64,000 nucleotides of DNA, taken from positions 124,001-188,000 of the forward strand of contig JAGAQH010000027.1 of the NCBI GenBank assembly GCA_017622815.1. Direction: 5' to 3'. Below the pieces are notes generated by a model, which was not told where the DNA came from, did not search any database, and worked only from the letters and a program-made list of their open reading frames with translations. Source of the DNA: Bacteroidaceae bacterium. Lineage in GTDB: Bacteria; Bacteroidota; Bacteroidia; Bacteroidales; Bacteroidaceae. Of the stretch, positions 27,504 to 36,635 are shown piece by piece; the stretch's first letter is position 1; every line of letters starts with the position of its first letter. Both the position numbers and the translations under genes were made by a program.

Positions 27504-27833
27504 TTAGAGCCTGGGGTTCAACTGTGATGTCCAGGCCTGGCTGGTATGCGTAATGGTGAGCACACGGCTTTCCAGGTTCTTCTTCTCCTCCTCGTAAAGG
27601 TAGAGAGCCATGGCCACGGCTGCCTTGTCCTCATCGCTGGCATTGGCAAAGGTCTTGGCCTGCTTCTGCTGGTTGTATGCCACCTTGGCACTGCTGGCCT
27701 TGGTGGCGGTCTTCTTGGCCACCAGAGTGAATACCTGAAGAATTACCACCAGGACAACGAGAATGGCAAAGACAACCACCACACAGGTAAGTGCCAGCCA
27801 TGCGCTATCTATAGTTAATGCAAGGAAATTCAT
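27504..27833 (-). CDS. Sodium pump decarboxylase gamma/delta-type small membrane subunit (OadG family)
   Basis: 109 residues with one N-terminal transmembrane helix (about 10-36, SAWLALTCVVVVFAILVVLVV), then a basic linker and an acidic helix (DEDKAAVAMALYLYEEEKKN), the usual form of OadG/MmdD subunits that hold the complex together. In OadG the family's C-terminal residues can bind zinc; no histidine or cysteine cluster is visible here. It starts 3 bases after the stop of mmdA. Assignment rests on hydropathy, size and operon position between alpha and biotin carrier subunits. Confidence 0.8.
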   Translation of the reverse strand: MNFLALTIDSAWLALTCVVVVFAILVVLVVILQVFTLVAKKTATKASSAKVAYNQQKQAKTFANASDEDKAAVAMALYLYEEEKKNLESRVLTITHTSQAWTSQLNPRL

Positions 27834-27836
27834 AGG

Positions 27837-29408
27837 TTACAGAGGTATGTTGCCATGCTTCTTGGCAGGGTTGGTAAGTTTCTTGTTCTCCAGTTGTGCC
27901 AATGCGCGGATCACACGGAAACGTGTGTTGCGAGGCTCGATGACATCGTCGATGTAACCGAACTTGGCAGCCTGGTAGGGGTTGGCGAAGAGTTTGGTGT
28001 ACTCGTCCTCCTTCTCCTTGATGTAGGCCTTTGCTTCCTCCACCTTGCCTTCGTCCTTCAGGGCCTTGGCATCCTTGGCATAGAGCACGCTGGCTGCACC
28101 GCTGGCACCCATAACGGCAATCTCGGAAGAGGGCCATGCATAGTTGATGTCGCCACGGAGCTGCTTACAGCTCATCACGATGTGGCTGCCGCCATAACTC
28201 TTGCGCAGGGTGACGGTAACCTTGGGCACAGTGGCCTCGCCGTAGGCATAGAGCAACTTGGCTCCGTGCAGGATGACTGCATTGTACTCCTGTGCAGTGC
28301 CGGGCAGGAAGCCGGGAACATCCACGAGGGTAACGATGGGGATATTGAAGGCATCGCAGAAGCGTACGAAGCGTGCGCCCTTGCGGCTGCTGTTGCAGTC
28401 CAGCACACCGGCCAACTGCTTGGGCTGGTTGGCAACGATACCCACGCTCTGACCGTTGAAACGGGCGAAACCGATAATCAGGTTCTTGGCATAGTTGGGC
28501 TGAACCTCGAAGAACTCGCCATGGTCAACGATACCGGCGATAACCTGATACATGTCGTAGGGCATGTTGGGGTTGTCGGGGATGATGTCGTTCAGATAGT
28601 CCTCCATGCGGCCGATGGGGTCTGTGCAGACTTTGCGGGGAGTCTTCTCCATGTTGTTCTGGGGAATGTAGCTCATCAGCTTCTTGATCATGGAGATGGC
28701 CTCCTCCTCGGTGCTGGCGGTAAAGTGTGTCACGCCGCTCTTGGTGGCATGCACACTGGCACCACCCAACTGCTCCTGGGTAACCACCTCGCCAAGAACT
28801 GCCTTAACGGGGCCGGGGCCTGTGAGGAACATGTATGAGGTGTTCTCAACCATCAAGGTGAAGTCGGTAAGGGCAGGGCTGTAAACGGCACCACCTGCGC
28901 AGGGGCCCATGATGGCGCTGATCTGGGGAACCACACCAGAGGCCATAATGTTGCGCTGGAAAATCTCGGCATAACCGGCCAGGGCGTTGATACCCTCCTG
29001 CAGACGTGCACCGCCCGAGTCGTTCAGACCGATAACGGGAGCGCCCACCTTCATGGCAATATCCATTACCTTGCAGATCTTGCTGGCAAGCATCTCTGAC
29101 AGAGAACCTGCGCTGACGGTAAAGTCCTGTGCGAAGACATAGACCAGACGGCCGTCGATGGTACCGCTACCAGTAACCACACCGTCGCCCAGATAGTGCT
29201 TCTTCTCCATACCGAAGTTGTAGCAACGGTGCTCTACGAACATGTCCATTTCCTCGAAACTGCCTGGATCCAGCAACAAGGCGATACGTTCGCGTGCTGT
29301 CAGTTTGCCTTTCTCGTGCTGCTTGGCAATGGCCTTCTCACCACCGCCGATGCGAGCCTTCTCGCGGAGTTCCATCAACTCCTTGATCTTTTCTGTTTGA
29401 TTGCTCAT
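27837..29408 (-). CDS. mmdA: Methylmalonyl-CoA decarboxylase alpha subunit (carboxyltransferase)
   Basis: 523-residue acyl-CoA carboxyltransferase of the AccD/PccB/MmdA family. N-terminal [21 protein letters not shown], the first crotonase half with oxyanion/CoA-binding [17 protein letters not shown] and [17 protein letters not shown], and the second half with [33 protein letters not shown] (motif GFLPG) and the [11 protein letters not shown] pocket. Within an operon holding a sodium pump beta subunit it is the alpha subunit of methylmalonyl-CoA decarboxylase; propionyl-CoA carboxylase beta chain is the close alternative but would not need the membrane subunits. First gene of the operon, with its own promoter; no epimerase or mutase gene is adjacent. 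Confidence 0.92.
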   Translation of the reverse strand: MSNQTEKIKELMELREKARIGGGEKAIAKQHEKGKLTARERIALLLDPGSFEEMDMFVEHRCYNFGMEKKHYLGDGVVTGSGTIDGRLVYVFAQDFTVSAGSLSEMLASKICKVMDIAMKVGAPVIGLNDSGGARLQEGINALAGYAEIFQRNIMASGVVPQISAIMGPCAGGAVYSPALTDFTLMVENTSYMFLTGPGPVKAVLGEVVTQEQLGGASVHATKSGVTHFTASTEEEAISMIKKLMSYIPQNNMEKTPRKVCTDPIGRMEDYLNDIIPDNPNMPYDMYQVIAGIVDHGEFFEVQPNYAKNLIIGFARFNGQSVGIVANQPKQLAGVLDCNSSRKGARFVRFCDAFNIPIVTLVDVPGFLPGTAQEYNAVILHGAKLLYAYGEATVPKVTVTLRKSYGGSHIVMSCKQLRGDINYAWPSSEIAVMGASGAASVLYAKDAKALKDEGKVEEAKAYIKEKEDEYTKLFANPYQAAKFGYIDDVIEPRNTRFRVIRALAQLENKKLTNPAKKHGNIPL

Positions 29409-29502
29409 TTTGAGTTTTAAATGATATAGTGTTATTACTCGTTCTTGTCGTTACCTCAAACTCTCGCGCGTACTTATTTATATATATAAGCACAAACTTC
29501 TG

Positions 29503-29510
29503 CAAAGTTA
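29503..29510 (-). promoter_or_regulatory. -7 element (TAACTTTG) for the mmd operon
   Basis: Minus-strand TAACTTTG about 95 bases before the mmdA ATG at 29408. The divergent MATE gene has its own element at 29617. Confidence 0.5.
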
Positions 29511-29616
29511 GCAATAATCCGCGAATGAACAGGGAGGCATCGGGCGGTTTTTATGCAAATACTATGCTTTTTCCCAAATAATAAGCAACAGAGAATGGTG
29601 TTTCCTTCTTTTTTTA

Positions 29617-29624
29617 TAACTTTG
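29617..29624 (+). promoter_or_regulatory. -7 element (TAACTTTG) that fixes the MATE gene start
   Basis: TAACTTTG lies 9 bases before ATG 29634; transcription would begin near 29631, so the message is nearly leaderless and the upstream in-frame ATG at 29553 cannot be the start. Confidence 0.55.
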
Positions 29625-29633
29625 GCATCCGAT

Positions 29634-30992
29634 ATGGCACAGAGAGTACCTACAGAATTGGGCGAGAAACCCATCGGCATACTGCTTATGAACTATGCCC
29701 TTCCTGCCATCATGGCTATGGTGGCAAGTTCGTTGTATAACATAGTGGACAGGGCCTTCATCGGACATTACGTCGGCACTCTGGCCCTGGGAGGCCTGAC
29801 GGCCACCTTCCCGTTCATGAACCTGGGAGCAGCCTTCGGCGCCATGGTGGGCGTGGGTGCATGTACGGTGATAAGCGTAAGGTTGGGACAAAAGGACTAT
29901 GCCACGGCACAGAACGTGCTGGGAAACACCATCACACTGAACCTCATCCTGGGCACATTGTTCACCATCGTATGCCTGACGTTCCTTGACCCCATCCTGC
30001 AGATATTCGGAGCATCGGAGACTACCCTGCCCTATGCCCGTGAGTACATGCAGATAGTACTGGCGTTCAACGTGATATCGCACAGTTACCTTGGTCTCAA
30101 TGCCATAATGCGCGCGGCAGGACACCCTATCACGGCCATGGCGCTGACACTCTGCGGTGTGATGGTAAACGCAGCACTGGACCCTCTGTTCATCATTGTC
30201 TTGGACATGGGCATACGGGGAGCAGCCATAGCCACGATAATCTCCCAAAGCCTGGCGCTGGCAGCCATATTGCTGCTTTTCAGCCGCAAGAGCGAACTTC
30301 TGCACCTGAGACGCGGCATCTACAAACTGAAGGCAAGCATAGTAAGGCAGACACTGGCCATCGGCATGTCGCCATTCCTGATGAACTCATGCGCATGTCT
30401 GGTGGTGCTGCTCCTGAACCGCAGCATGCAGGAGTATGGCGGCGACAACGCTTTGGCGGCATACGGCATAGTGAACAGCATTGCATTCGTATTCATAATG
30501 ATTGTCATGGGCCTGAACCAAGGCATGCAACCCATTGCCGGCTACAACTGGGGGGCGCACCAGAACGACCGTGTCTGGCAGGTGCTCCGCTACACCATGA
30601 CTGCCGCTACAATGGTTACCATCATAGGATTTCTCGCCGGAATGTTCATTCCCGAAATGCCTGCCAGGATATTTACCAACGACGAGCAGATAGTATCCAT
30701 GGCGGCACACGGATTCCGCATCTGTGTGCTCATTTTCCCTCTGGTGGGCGGCCAGATAGTGGTCAGCCACTTCTTCCAAAGCATAGGACACGCCGGCAAG
30801 AGCATCTTCCTGAGCCTGTCACGCCAACTCATCTTCCTGATACCGGGCATACTGATCCTGCCCAAATACCTCGGACTGGACGGCGTGTGGTATAGCATGC
30901 CCTTTGCCGATGCCATGAGTTGCATCATCGCCGCCACACTGCTCTGGTGGCAGGTAAGGCACATTCGTTCCAAGGAGGAGAGCAAGGCATGA
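29634..30992 (+). CDS. MATE family multidrug/organic cation antiporter
   Basis: 452 residues from ATG 29634 (MAQRVPTELGEKPIG), 12 hydrophobic segments in two six-helix halves. MATE features: LLMNYALPAIMAMVASSLYNIVDRAFIGHYVG at the N-terminus, GNTITLNL, GLNAIMRAAGHPITAM, then GMSPFLMNSCACLV opening the second half and QPIAGYNWGA, which matches the family QP-x-x-G-Y-N-Y motif. It uses a Na+ or H+ gradient to extrude drugs or cationic metabolites; substrate unknown. The stop codon overlaps the start of the phosphopantetheinyl transferase gene (ATGA), so three genes form one unit. Confidence 0.9.
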   Translation: MAQRVPTELGEKPIGILLMNYALPAIMAMVASSLYNIVDRAFIGHYVGTLALGGLTATFPFMNLGAAFGAMVGVGACTVISVRLGQKDYATAQNVLGNTITLNLILGTLFTIVCLTFLDPILQIFGASETTLPYAREYMQIVLAFNVISHSYLGLNAIMRAAGHPITAMALTLCGVMVNAALDPLFIIVLDMGIRGAAIATIISQSLALAAILLLFSRKSELLHLRRGIYKLKASIVRQTLAIGMSPFLMNSCACLVVLLLNRSMQEYGGDNALAAYGIVNSIAFVFIMIVMGLNQGMQPIAGYNWGAHQNDRVWQVLRYTMTAATMVTIIGFLAGMFIPEMPARIFTNDEQIVSMAAHGFRICVLIFPLVGGQIVVSHFFQSIGHAGKSIFLSLSRQLIFLIPGILILPKYLGLDGVWYSMPFADAMSCIIAATLLWWQVRHIRSKEESKA

Positions 30993-31570
30993 GGCTTTTT
31001 GTCAGGGACAACCTTGCCGGGTACACGCAGGAAGACTTGGACACGGACATGGTCCTGCTCCCCCGGTGGCGTAGGGAACAGGCCCTGAGATACAGGCATT
31101 TTCAGGGACGCAGGGATTGCACCTTGTCCTATCTGCTCCTTTGCCAGGCACTGGAAGAGGAGTATGGCATAACGGAAAAGCCTACCTTCGTCATAGGCGG
31201 ACATGGCAAACCCTCCCTGTTGGAATATCCACACATACACTTCAACCTGAGCCATTGCGCCAAAGCCATTGCCTGTGCCGTGGCAGACCACCCTGTGGGT
31301 ATAGACGTGGAGAGCACGGAGCGCAAAATCAGCGACGCACTTATACGGCACACGATGAGCCCACAGGAGCAGGAGGAAATGGCAGGCGACCCCGTGCGCT
31401 TCTTTCACCTCTGGACACAGAAGGAGGCTTTGGTAAAACTGCGGGGCACTGGGCTTCAGGACAACCTGCACGACTTGCTTCTGCCACACAACACGACCGA
31501 TGTGGAATTCCGTACGGAAGACCACTCCGACCGAGGATATATAATATCAACAGCAATACTTAAGACATGA
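30989..31570 (+). CDS. 4'-phosphopantetheinyl transferase superfamily protein
   Basis: 193 residues; ATG 30989 overlaps the MATE stop as ATGA. Sfp/AcpT-like: it transfers phosphopantetheine from CoA to a serine of acyl or peptidyl carrier proteins. The Mg2+/CoA motifs are GIDVES (104-109) and WTQKEALVK (142-150), and the upstream HFNLSHCAKAIACAVA is the usual third block. A longer version from an ATG at 30920 would have an N-terminus made of out-of-frame MATE codons, so I reject it. The window encodes one carrier protein (60858-61085), 30 kb away, that is a plausible but unproven client. The 3' end overlaps xth by 4 bases. Confidence 0.88.
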   Translation: MRLFVRDNLAGYTQEDLDTDMVLLPRWRREQALRYRHFQGRRDCTLSYLLLCQALEEEYGITEKPTFVIGGHGKPSLLEYPHIHFNLSHCAKAIACAVADHPVGIDVESTERKISDALIRHTMSPQEQEEMAGDPVRFFHLWTQKEALVKLRGTGLQDNLHDLLLPHNTTDVEFRTEDHSDRGYIISTAILKT

Positions 31571-32319
31571 AATTCATCAGTTGGAATGTAAACGGCCTTC
31601 GTGCCGTAGTAGGCAAGAACTTCTACGAGGCATTCAATGCCTTGGATGCGGATTTCTTCTGCCTTCAGGAAACGAAACTTCAGGAGGGGCAGATTGCCCT
31701 TGACCTGCCGGGATATAACTGCTACTGGAACTATGCCGAGAAGAAAGGATACAGCGGAACGGCCGTCTTCACACGCCACACGCCCCTGTCCGTATCCTAC
31801 GGCATGGGCATAGAGGAGCACGACCACGAAGGGCGCCTCATCACTCTGGAAATGGAGGATTTCTATCTCGTGTGCTGCTATACGCCGAACTCTCAGGACG
31901 GGCTGAAGCGCCTCGACTACCGCATGCAGTGGGAAACGGACCTGCGGGCCTACCTCATGCAACTGGACGGGAAGAAACCCGTCGTATATTGCGGTGACCT
32001 GAACGTGGCGCATCAGGAGATTGACCTGAAGAACCCGAAGACAAACCGCATGAATCCGGGCTTTACCGACGAGGAGCGCGCCAAGATGACCGAACTCTTG
32101 GATTCCGGCTTCACGGACACCTTCCGCTTCCTCTACCCGGACACAAAGGAGATATACTCGTGGTGGAGTTACCGTTTCAAGGCGCGCGAGAAGAACACGG
32201 GGTGGCGTATTGACTACTTCATCACGTCTGACCGCCTGCGCGACAGGATAGAATCCGCCACCATACACACAGACATCATGGGCAGCGACCATTGCCCGGT
32301 AGGGTTGGTTCTGAGATAA
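31567..32319 (+). CDS. xth: Exodeoxyribonuclease III
   Basis: AP endonuclease and 3'-5' exonuclease of the EEP fold, for base-excision repair. 250 residues, normal. Metal and catalytic residues are visible: WNVNG (6-10), QETK with Glu35, YTPNSQDG, GDLNVAHQEIDL, WWSYRFKAREKNTGWRIDYF and the C-terminal GSDHCPV with the catalytic histidine. ATG 31567 overlaps the stop of the preceding gene (ATGA), so translation is coupled. A strong hairpin follows the gene. Confidence 0.94.
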   Translation: MKFISWNVNGLRAVVGKNFYEAFNALDADFFCLQETKLQEGQIALDLPGYNCYWNYAEKKGYSGTAVFTRHTPLSVSYGMGIEEHDHEGRLITLEMEDFYLVCCYTPNSQDGLKRLDYRMQWETDLRAYLMQLDGKKPVVYCGDLNVAHQEIDLKNPKTNRMNPGFTDEERAKMTELLDSGFTDTFRFLYPDTKEIYSWWSYRFKAREKNTGWRIDYFITSDRLRDRIESATIHTDIMGSDHCPVGLVLR

Positions 32320-32378
32320 GCAGATACCAACGGGCAAGACGCCCTACCCTAATGTCCCTTTAGCAAAGAACAAACAAC

Positions 32379-32408
32379 TGCCCCCGCCAGTTCCAACTGA
32401 CGGGGGCA
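32379..32408. terminator. Bidirectional terminator between xth and the C1 peptidase gene
   Basis: 14-bp stem with one mismatch (TGCCCCCGCCAGTT/AACTGACGGGGGCA), 2-base gap, AA on the left and ATTCT on the right; it lies between the two convergent genes. Confidence 0.75.
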
Positions 32409-32431
32409 ATTCTATGTTGTCGGAAGGTCCT

Positions 32432-35400
32432 TTACTTCAAGGCAACCTTCTTGCCGTCTACGATGTACATACCGGCAGGCAGACCCTTGACGGTAGTTCC
32501 TACATACTGACCGGAGAGAGTGTAAACACCCTTGCGTCCTGCAGATACAGGCTCATCCTGCCATACGTCTTCAATGGCGGTTACCGTCTCGTTGGGGAGT
32601 TTCTCGCCGAAGTACAGAGAGAACACGCCCTTTGACAAGCCCCAAGCGTCACCGTCGGGACCGAAGCCTGTGCGCACACCGGTGTTGCCGTTACCGCTTC
32701 TGTCAATCACATCACCGCCACTCTGGTTGAAGTCATAGTAGGCGAGCAGATTGTCGCTTGCCACGTATGCCTCAGGATTCTCCATGTGCTGGTTGCACAG
32801 GTCCTTGACATTGGTGATGAATTTGCCCCACAGGCGGAACTCGTCAATTACACCGATGACAGGAGTGTTGACACCACCGATGGCAAACTTCTTGATGCCG
32901 GTAATCTCACCCTTGTACTGAGCGGGATAGGACTTGACGAGTACACCGTTACGCATGAAGCGGATAGCACCGGAAGAGGTACGCTGGATGGCATAGTGGT
33001 TCCACTCGTTGGCGATGAAATAACCTATTTCCGAGGTAATAACCGTACCATTGATGCAAACAGACATCTCTCCATAGTTGCCGACCTTCAGCAACAGGGT
33101 CTCCTCGCTATCGCCGAAGCCCCAGCAGTTGGTGGCAAAGTGTGTGGGATTGGCCCAGAACTCGATGGTGAACTCATTGAGTGTGGCGGGAGTATTGGTC
33201 AGAGTAACCTTGGAAGCCTCCTGTGAGAAGGTAAGGCCGTTCTTGGAGTCATCGTTGGTAACGATCAAGGCACGCTCCTTGGTAACAGAACTGCTGCCGA
33301 TGGCATTGCTTGCTTTCAGGCTGATGTTATATCTGCCGGGATACTTGGGAACCCAAACCTGCTCCTTGCTGCCCTCGGTGATGATGGTCTTCTGAGCCTG
33401 GCCGTCCAATGTCCACTCGAAATCGGTTGCGCCATAGCGTGAAGTACTGTTCATCTGAACGGGAGTTTCCTTGAGCACAACGGGTTCTGCCACGATGAAG
33501 TCTGCCAAAGGAGCCACGGCCGTTACATGAACCGTCTGGCTGCTCTCGGCGGTACGACCGTCGGCAGTTGTCATCTTCAGGGTAACGGTATAGTCACCGT
33601 CCTTCAGGTATGTAGCACCAGCCTTGGCACCGTATACGGTCTCAACCTCAGCACCGGGCAGTACCCACTCATAACTGCATGCATCAACGTAGTTGTTGAC
33701 AATCAGGCTCAGGTGGTCGCTACATGCTATTGTCTCGGCACTCATGGTGAACGAGGGATCAATTGCGGCTGCCTCCTTAACTTCTATCTGCACCTCGCTG
33801 CTCAGGGTATCGCCCTTGTAGCTTGTGCCGTAGACGGTGGCGGTGTATGTACCAACCTCTGTGAATGCAACGGTGGGAGCCTCTACACTCTTCTCGGTAA
33901 TACCGCATGCAGGAATTGTCCACCATATCTTGTTGACACCTTCGCTACGAGTAGCGGTCAGGGTGACGGGAATACCTACGTAGGCCTCGGCAACGGAGTC
34001 TGCCTGAAGAGTGGCCTTCAAGGGAGTAACCACAAGAGTAGGACTGTCCTCTACCTGAGGATCGCCGGCTGCTTGGATGCTTGCATGGTTGCCACCAACG
34101 CAATCTCTCATATAGTAGTTACCGTCCTCACCCAGGAAGGTATCGCCCTTGTAGTAAGCCAACAGGCCCTGAGGCATAACGTCGCCATAGAACTCCTGAC
34201 GCTTGAAGTTTGTATAGGTAGAACCCTTGATCTGCTGGAGTGTACGTGCGTGGTCCCAAATACGGATTTCGTCGTACAGGGCATTCTGCCATGAGTTGTT
34301 GCCGCTATTGGAGTTGAACACCAGGTCGCCGAAACCGCCAAGACCGCTATAACCGGAACCGGTAGCAGTACCTACAACGGCACCGTTCTTGTACATGGTA
34401 ATCTTGTTGTTGTCGAATACCAAGGCTATGTGTGACCATGCATTGAGGGTGAACTTCTGGGAACTGGTTACACGTGCATTGGTGTTCCAACCGCATGTGA
34501 AGGTACCGTCGTTGTTGAAGTGGTGCATGTATGTACCCCAGCCGGGACCTGCTGCATTGTTCCAGTTAGCGAACTGAGTGGGTTTGATGAAGTACTCTAT
34601 GGTACATGCGTTGTAGTGGTTGGCGAAGACATTGGGGATGGTGAAGCCTTCGTTGTTGAATTCAACAGATACATTGTTCTTCTGCACGGCAGTAGCACAC
34701 AGGATCTTTGCACTCTCTGTGCCGTCGGCATAGAGAACGCTTACAGCATATTCCTGTCCGCCCTCGATGGCATAGGACTTTTCTGTGGTGTTTCCAGCCA
34801 GGACGCCATCCTTATATATATTATAGGAAGCGACCTGATAACTGCTCTTCTTGGGAGCGTCCCAACTGAGTACGCCATCGGCATAAGAGAGGTTGTTGAC
34901 GGGTTCGTATCCTGCACCGTACACGATGGCAGAGATAATCAGGCGGTTGCCTTCCTTGGTGATGGTGAACTTCTCACCGCCCAGGTCGAAAGGAGTTTCG
35001 ATGCCGTCCAGGTCCTTCTCCATGTCAACGATGCTTGCGGCGTAGACGTTGCCACGGCCTCTGTTGGTGTCCTTCTTTCTGTTGATGATAAAGAAGTACT
35101 TCAAGGGCTTGTTGGTGTCGAAGTTGGCACTGAGGTCGGTCAGGTCATAGCAGAACTCCATGGGCTCTTCCTTCCACTCATTGCCCCACTTACCCAGCAT
35201 TGGAACTGCAGGAGCGGGATCTGTATCACCGTTGTTACCGTCACCAGCATAGCGGAAGTGGTGCATATCGGTAACACCCTCGGGCTCAGTGGCATTAAGG
35301 TCTGTGCTGATACCTGCCTGCAGAAGCAACTCGCTTCGGTGAGAGTAATCCATCTTCAGCTTGATGACACGTGTGGGACGGAAGTTCTTACGTGCGTGAT

Positions 35401-36403
35401 AGAGTTCACCCCACCAGTAGTCTCCGTTGACAGACGGGTCGCTGACAGGACCTGCGTGCTTGTAGGGGCAGTAGATAAAGCCCTTGTTGCACCAGTCACC
35501 CCAGCTGTTCACGATAATCCAGGCGCCTACCTCATCCTTGCTCTTCTCACCGGCAACGCCATTGCCGTCCAGGTCGAACTCGATGCGGTCGTCCCAACCA
35601 ACCATGGTAACGGCATGGTCAACCTGTTCGCCCCAACGGTACACGTACTTCATGCCAGTTACACCAGCGGCGTCGTTAGCGTCGGTCTTGGGAATGTCGT
35701 GCCACTGACCCTGTGATGCGACACCAAGACCAATCAGACCACCGGCCTTGAAGTCCATGTCGCCGGCATGATTGTAGAGCCACATCTTGGCAAGCAGACG
35801 GCCTTCCTCTGTCTGTACGCTCATTGGCATGGAAGTGGGAGCGGTCATACGGTTGCCGATGGCATTCATCCACTTGTCATAGCCCTGCATCCAACCGAAG
35901 AAGTTATTGCTTGCATCCTGGTTGCCGAAGTATGAACTATAGGTCTGTCCGCCATAAACCTGGGCATTGGGCACACCCACGAACTCCACGAATTCGTTCT
36001 TGCCGTCGTTGCCAAAGGTGTGAAGCCATACGAAGTGAGAGGGATAGTAGTTCTCGGGCTTCTTGCCGTCCAGGTCGCGGAGGGCGTTGATTTCATGCGT
36101 GAACATGTAAGAGATACGGCTGGCGCTACCGCAAGAACCGCCATCCTGGTTGAACACAGGGGGGAAGTACTTGGTCTCGGCATTGTTCCAGTGGTCGGGC
36201 AGGTCGGCGGCGGCAGCCTTGCGGACAGCCGTTCTGCTCTGGGACTCGCCTTCCACAGACATGTACTTCATCAGACGAGGTTCGGGCTTGTAGGCCGCCC
36301 TCGGATTCACGTAGTCAGGATACTTCTCGCGGTTTACGGGAACGTCCTGAGCACTTGCGGCCATGGCAATGCCGGCCAGCATGAATAGTGTAAATTTCCT
36401 CAT
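32432..36403 (-). CDS. Secreted C1-type (papain-like) cysteine peptidase with LamG and PKD modules, T9SS cargo
   Basis: 1323 residues, signal peptide MRKFTLFMLAGIAMAASAQ. The peptidase domain spans about 68-345: oxyanion Gln and nucleophile in FNQDGGSCGSASRISY (Cys91), histidine in QVDHAVTMVGWDD (about 264), asparagine in AWIIVNSWGDWCNKGF (about 295). The spacing from Gln to Cys is one residue shorter than in papain. A middle FN3-like part is followed by a LamG/concanavalin-like domain (about 590-740), PKD-like repeats (about 790-1060), a second LamG domain (about 1075-1225) and a T9SS sorting tail (GVYTLSGQYVG...GMYIVDGKKVALK). It probably works at the cell surface on proteins or glycoproteins. 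Encoded singly with its own promoter. Confidence 0.85.
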   Translation of the reverse strand: MRKFTLFMLAGIAMAASAQDVPVNREKYPDYVNPRAAYKPEPRLMKYMSVEGESQSRTAVRKAAAADLPDHWNNAETKYFPPVFNQDGGSCGSASRISYMFTHEINALRDLDGKKPENYYPSHFVWLHTFGNDGKNEFVEFVGVPNAQVYGGQTYSSYFGNQDASNNFFGWMQGYDKWMNAIGNRMTAPTSMPMSVQTEEGRLLAKMWLYNHAGDMDFKAGGLIGLGVASQGQWHDIPKTDANDAAGVTGMKYVYRWGEQVDHAVTMVGWDDRIEFDLDGNGVAGEKSKDEVGAWIIVNSWGDWCNKGFIYCPYKHAGPVSDPSVNGDYWWGELYHARKNFRPTRVIKLKMDYSHRSELLLQAGISTDLNATEPEGVTDMHHFRYAGDGNNGDTDPAPAVPMLGKWGNEWKEEPMEFCYDLTDLSANFDTNKPLKYFFIINRKKDTNRGRGNVYAASIVDMEKDLDGIETPFDLGGEKFTITKEGNRLIISAIVYGAGYEPVNNLSYADGVLSWDAPKKSSYQVASYNIYKDGVLAGNTTEKSYAIEGGQEYAVSVLYADGTESAKILCATAVQKNNVSVEFNNEGFTIPNVFANHYNACTIEYFIKPTQFANWNNAAGPGWGTYMHHFNNDGTFTCGWNTNARVTSSQKFTLNAWSHIALVFDNNKITMYKNGAVVGTATGSGYSGLGGFGDLVFNSNSGNNSWQNALYDEIRIWDHARTLQQIKGSTYTNFKRQEFYGDVMPQGLLAYYKGDTFLGEDGNYYMRDCVGGNHASIQAAGDPQVEDSPTLVVTPLKATLQADSVAEAYVGIPVTLTATRSEGVNKIWWTIPACGITEKSVEAPTVAFTEVGTYTATVYGTSYKGDTLSSEVQIEVKEAAAIDPSFTMSAETIACSDHLSLIVNNYVDACSYEWVLPGAEVETVYGAKAGATYLKDGDYTVTLKMTTADGRTAESSQTVHVTAVAPLADFIVAEPVVLKETPVQMNSTSRYGATDFEWTLDGQAQKTIITEGSKEQVWVPKYPGRYNISLKASNAIGSSSVTKERALIVTNDDSKNGLTFSQEASKVTLTNTPATLNEFTIEFWANPTHFATNCWGFGDSEETLLLKVGNYGEMSVCINGTVITSEIGYFIANEWNHYAIQRTSSGAIRFMRNGVLVKSYPAQYKGEITGIKKFAIGGVNTPVIGVIDEFRLWGKFITNVKDLCNQHMENPEAYVASDNLLAYYDFNQSGGDVIDRSGNGNTGVRTGFGPDGDAWGLSKGVFSLYFGEKLPNETVTAIEDVWQDEPVSAGRKGVYTLSGQYVGTTVKGLPAGMYIVDGKKVALK

Positions 36404-36475
36404 AAAATAGATTTGATTGTTTGATTAGGTTTCTTATCTCGGGTTAAATGGTAGTGTTATGCCTATTTCATCGCA

Positions 36476-36483
36476 CAAATATA
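36476..36483 (-). promoter_or_regulatory. -7 element (TATATTTG) for the C1 peptidase gene
   Basis: Minus-strand TATATTTG, 72 bases upstream of the ATG at 36403; no good -33 element seen. Confidence 0.45.
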
Positions 36484-36610
36484 CTACTTTTGCAATTATT
36501 ACAGAGCATTAAAACAAACTTTAACGCACTGAAGAGGCCAAATGTCATTTCTGCATTGCACAAGTGCAATTATTTCCCTCGCGCATGAGCGTTTCTTCGG
36601 CAAAAAAGCG

Positions 36611-36618
36611 TAACTTTG
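36611..36618 (+). promoter_or_regulatory. -7 element (TAACTTTG) deciding the queA start
   Basis: TAACTTTG ends 17 bases before ATG 36636. The upstream in-frame ATGs (36564, 36585) precede it and so are excluded as starts on this promoter. Confidence 0.55.
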
Positions 36619-36635
36619 TACGCAAAATAAGTATG

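Noticed and set aside
32432-36403. C1 peptidase as an inactive pseudo-enzyme because GSCGS is followed by Ala, not Cys
   Set aside because: The cysteine of GGSCGSA can itself be the nucleophile (Gln at -5), and the histidine and asparagine motifs are intact, so activity is plausible.
36564-36635. Longer queA N-terminus from ATG 36564
   Set aside because: The promoter element TAACTTTG (36611-36618) would be inside the coding region, and homologues begin near the HIKDYNYPLPEDRIAKFPL block.
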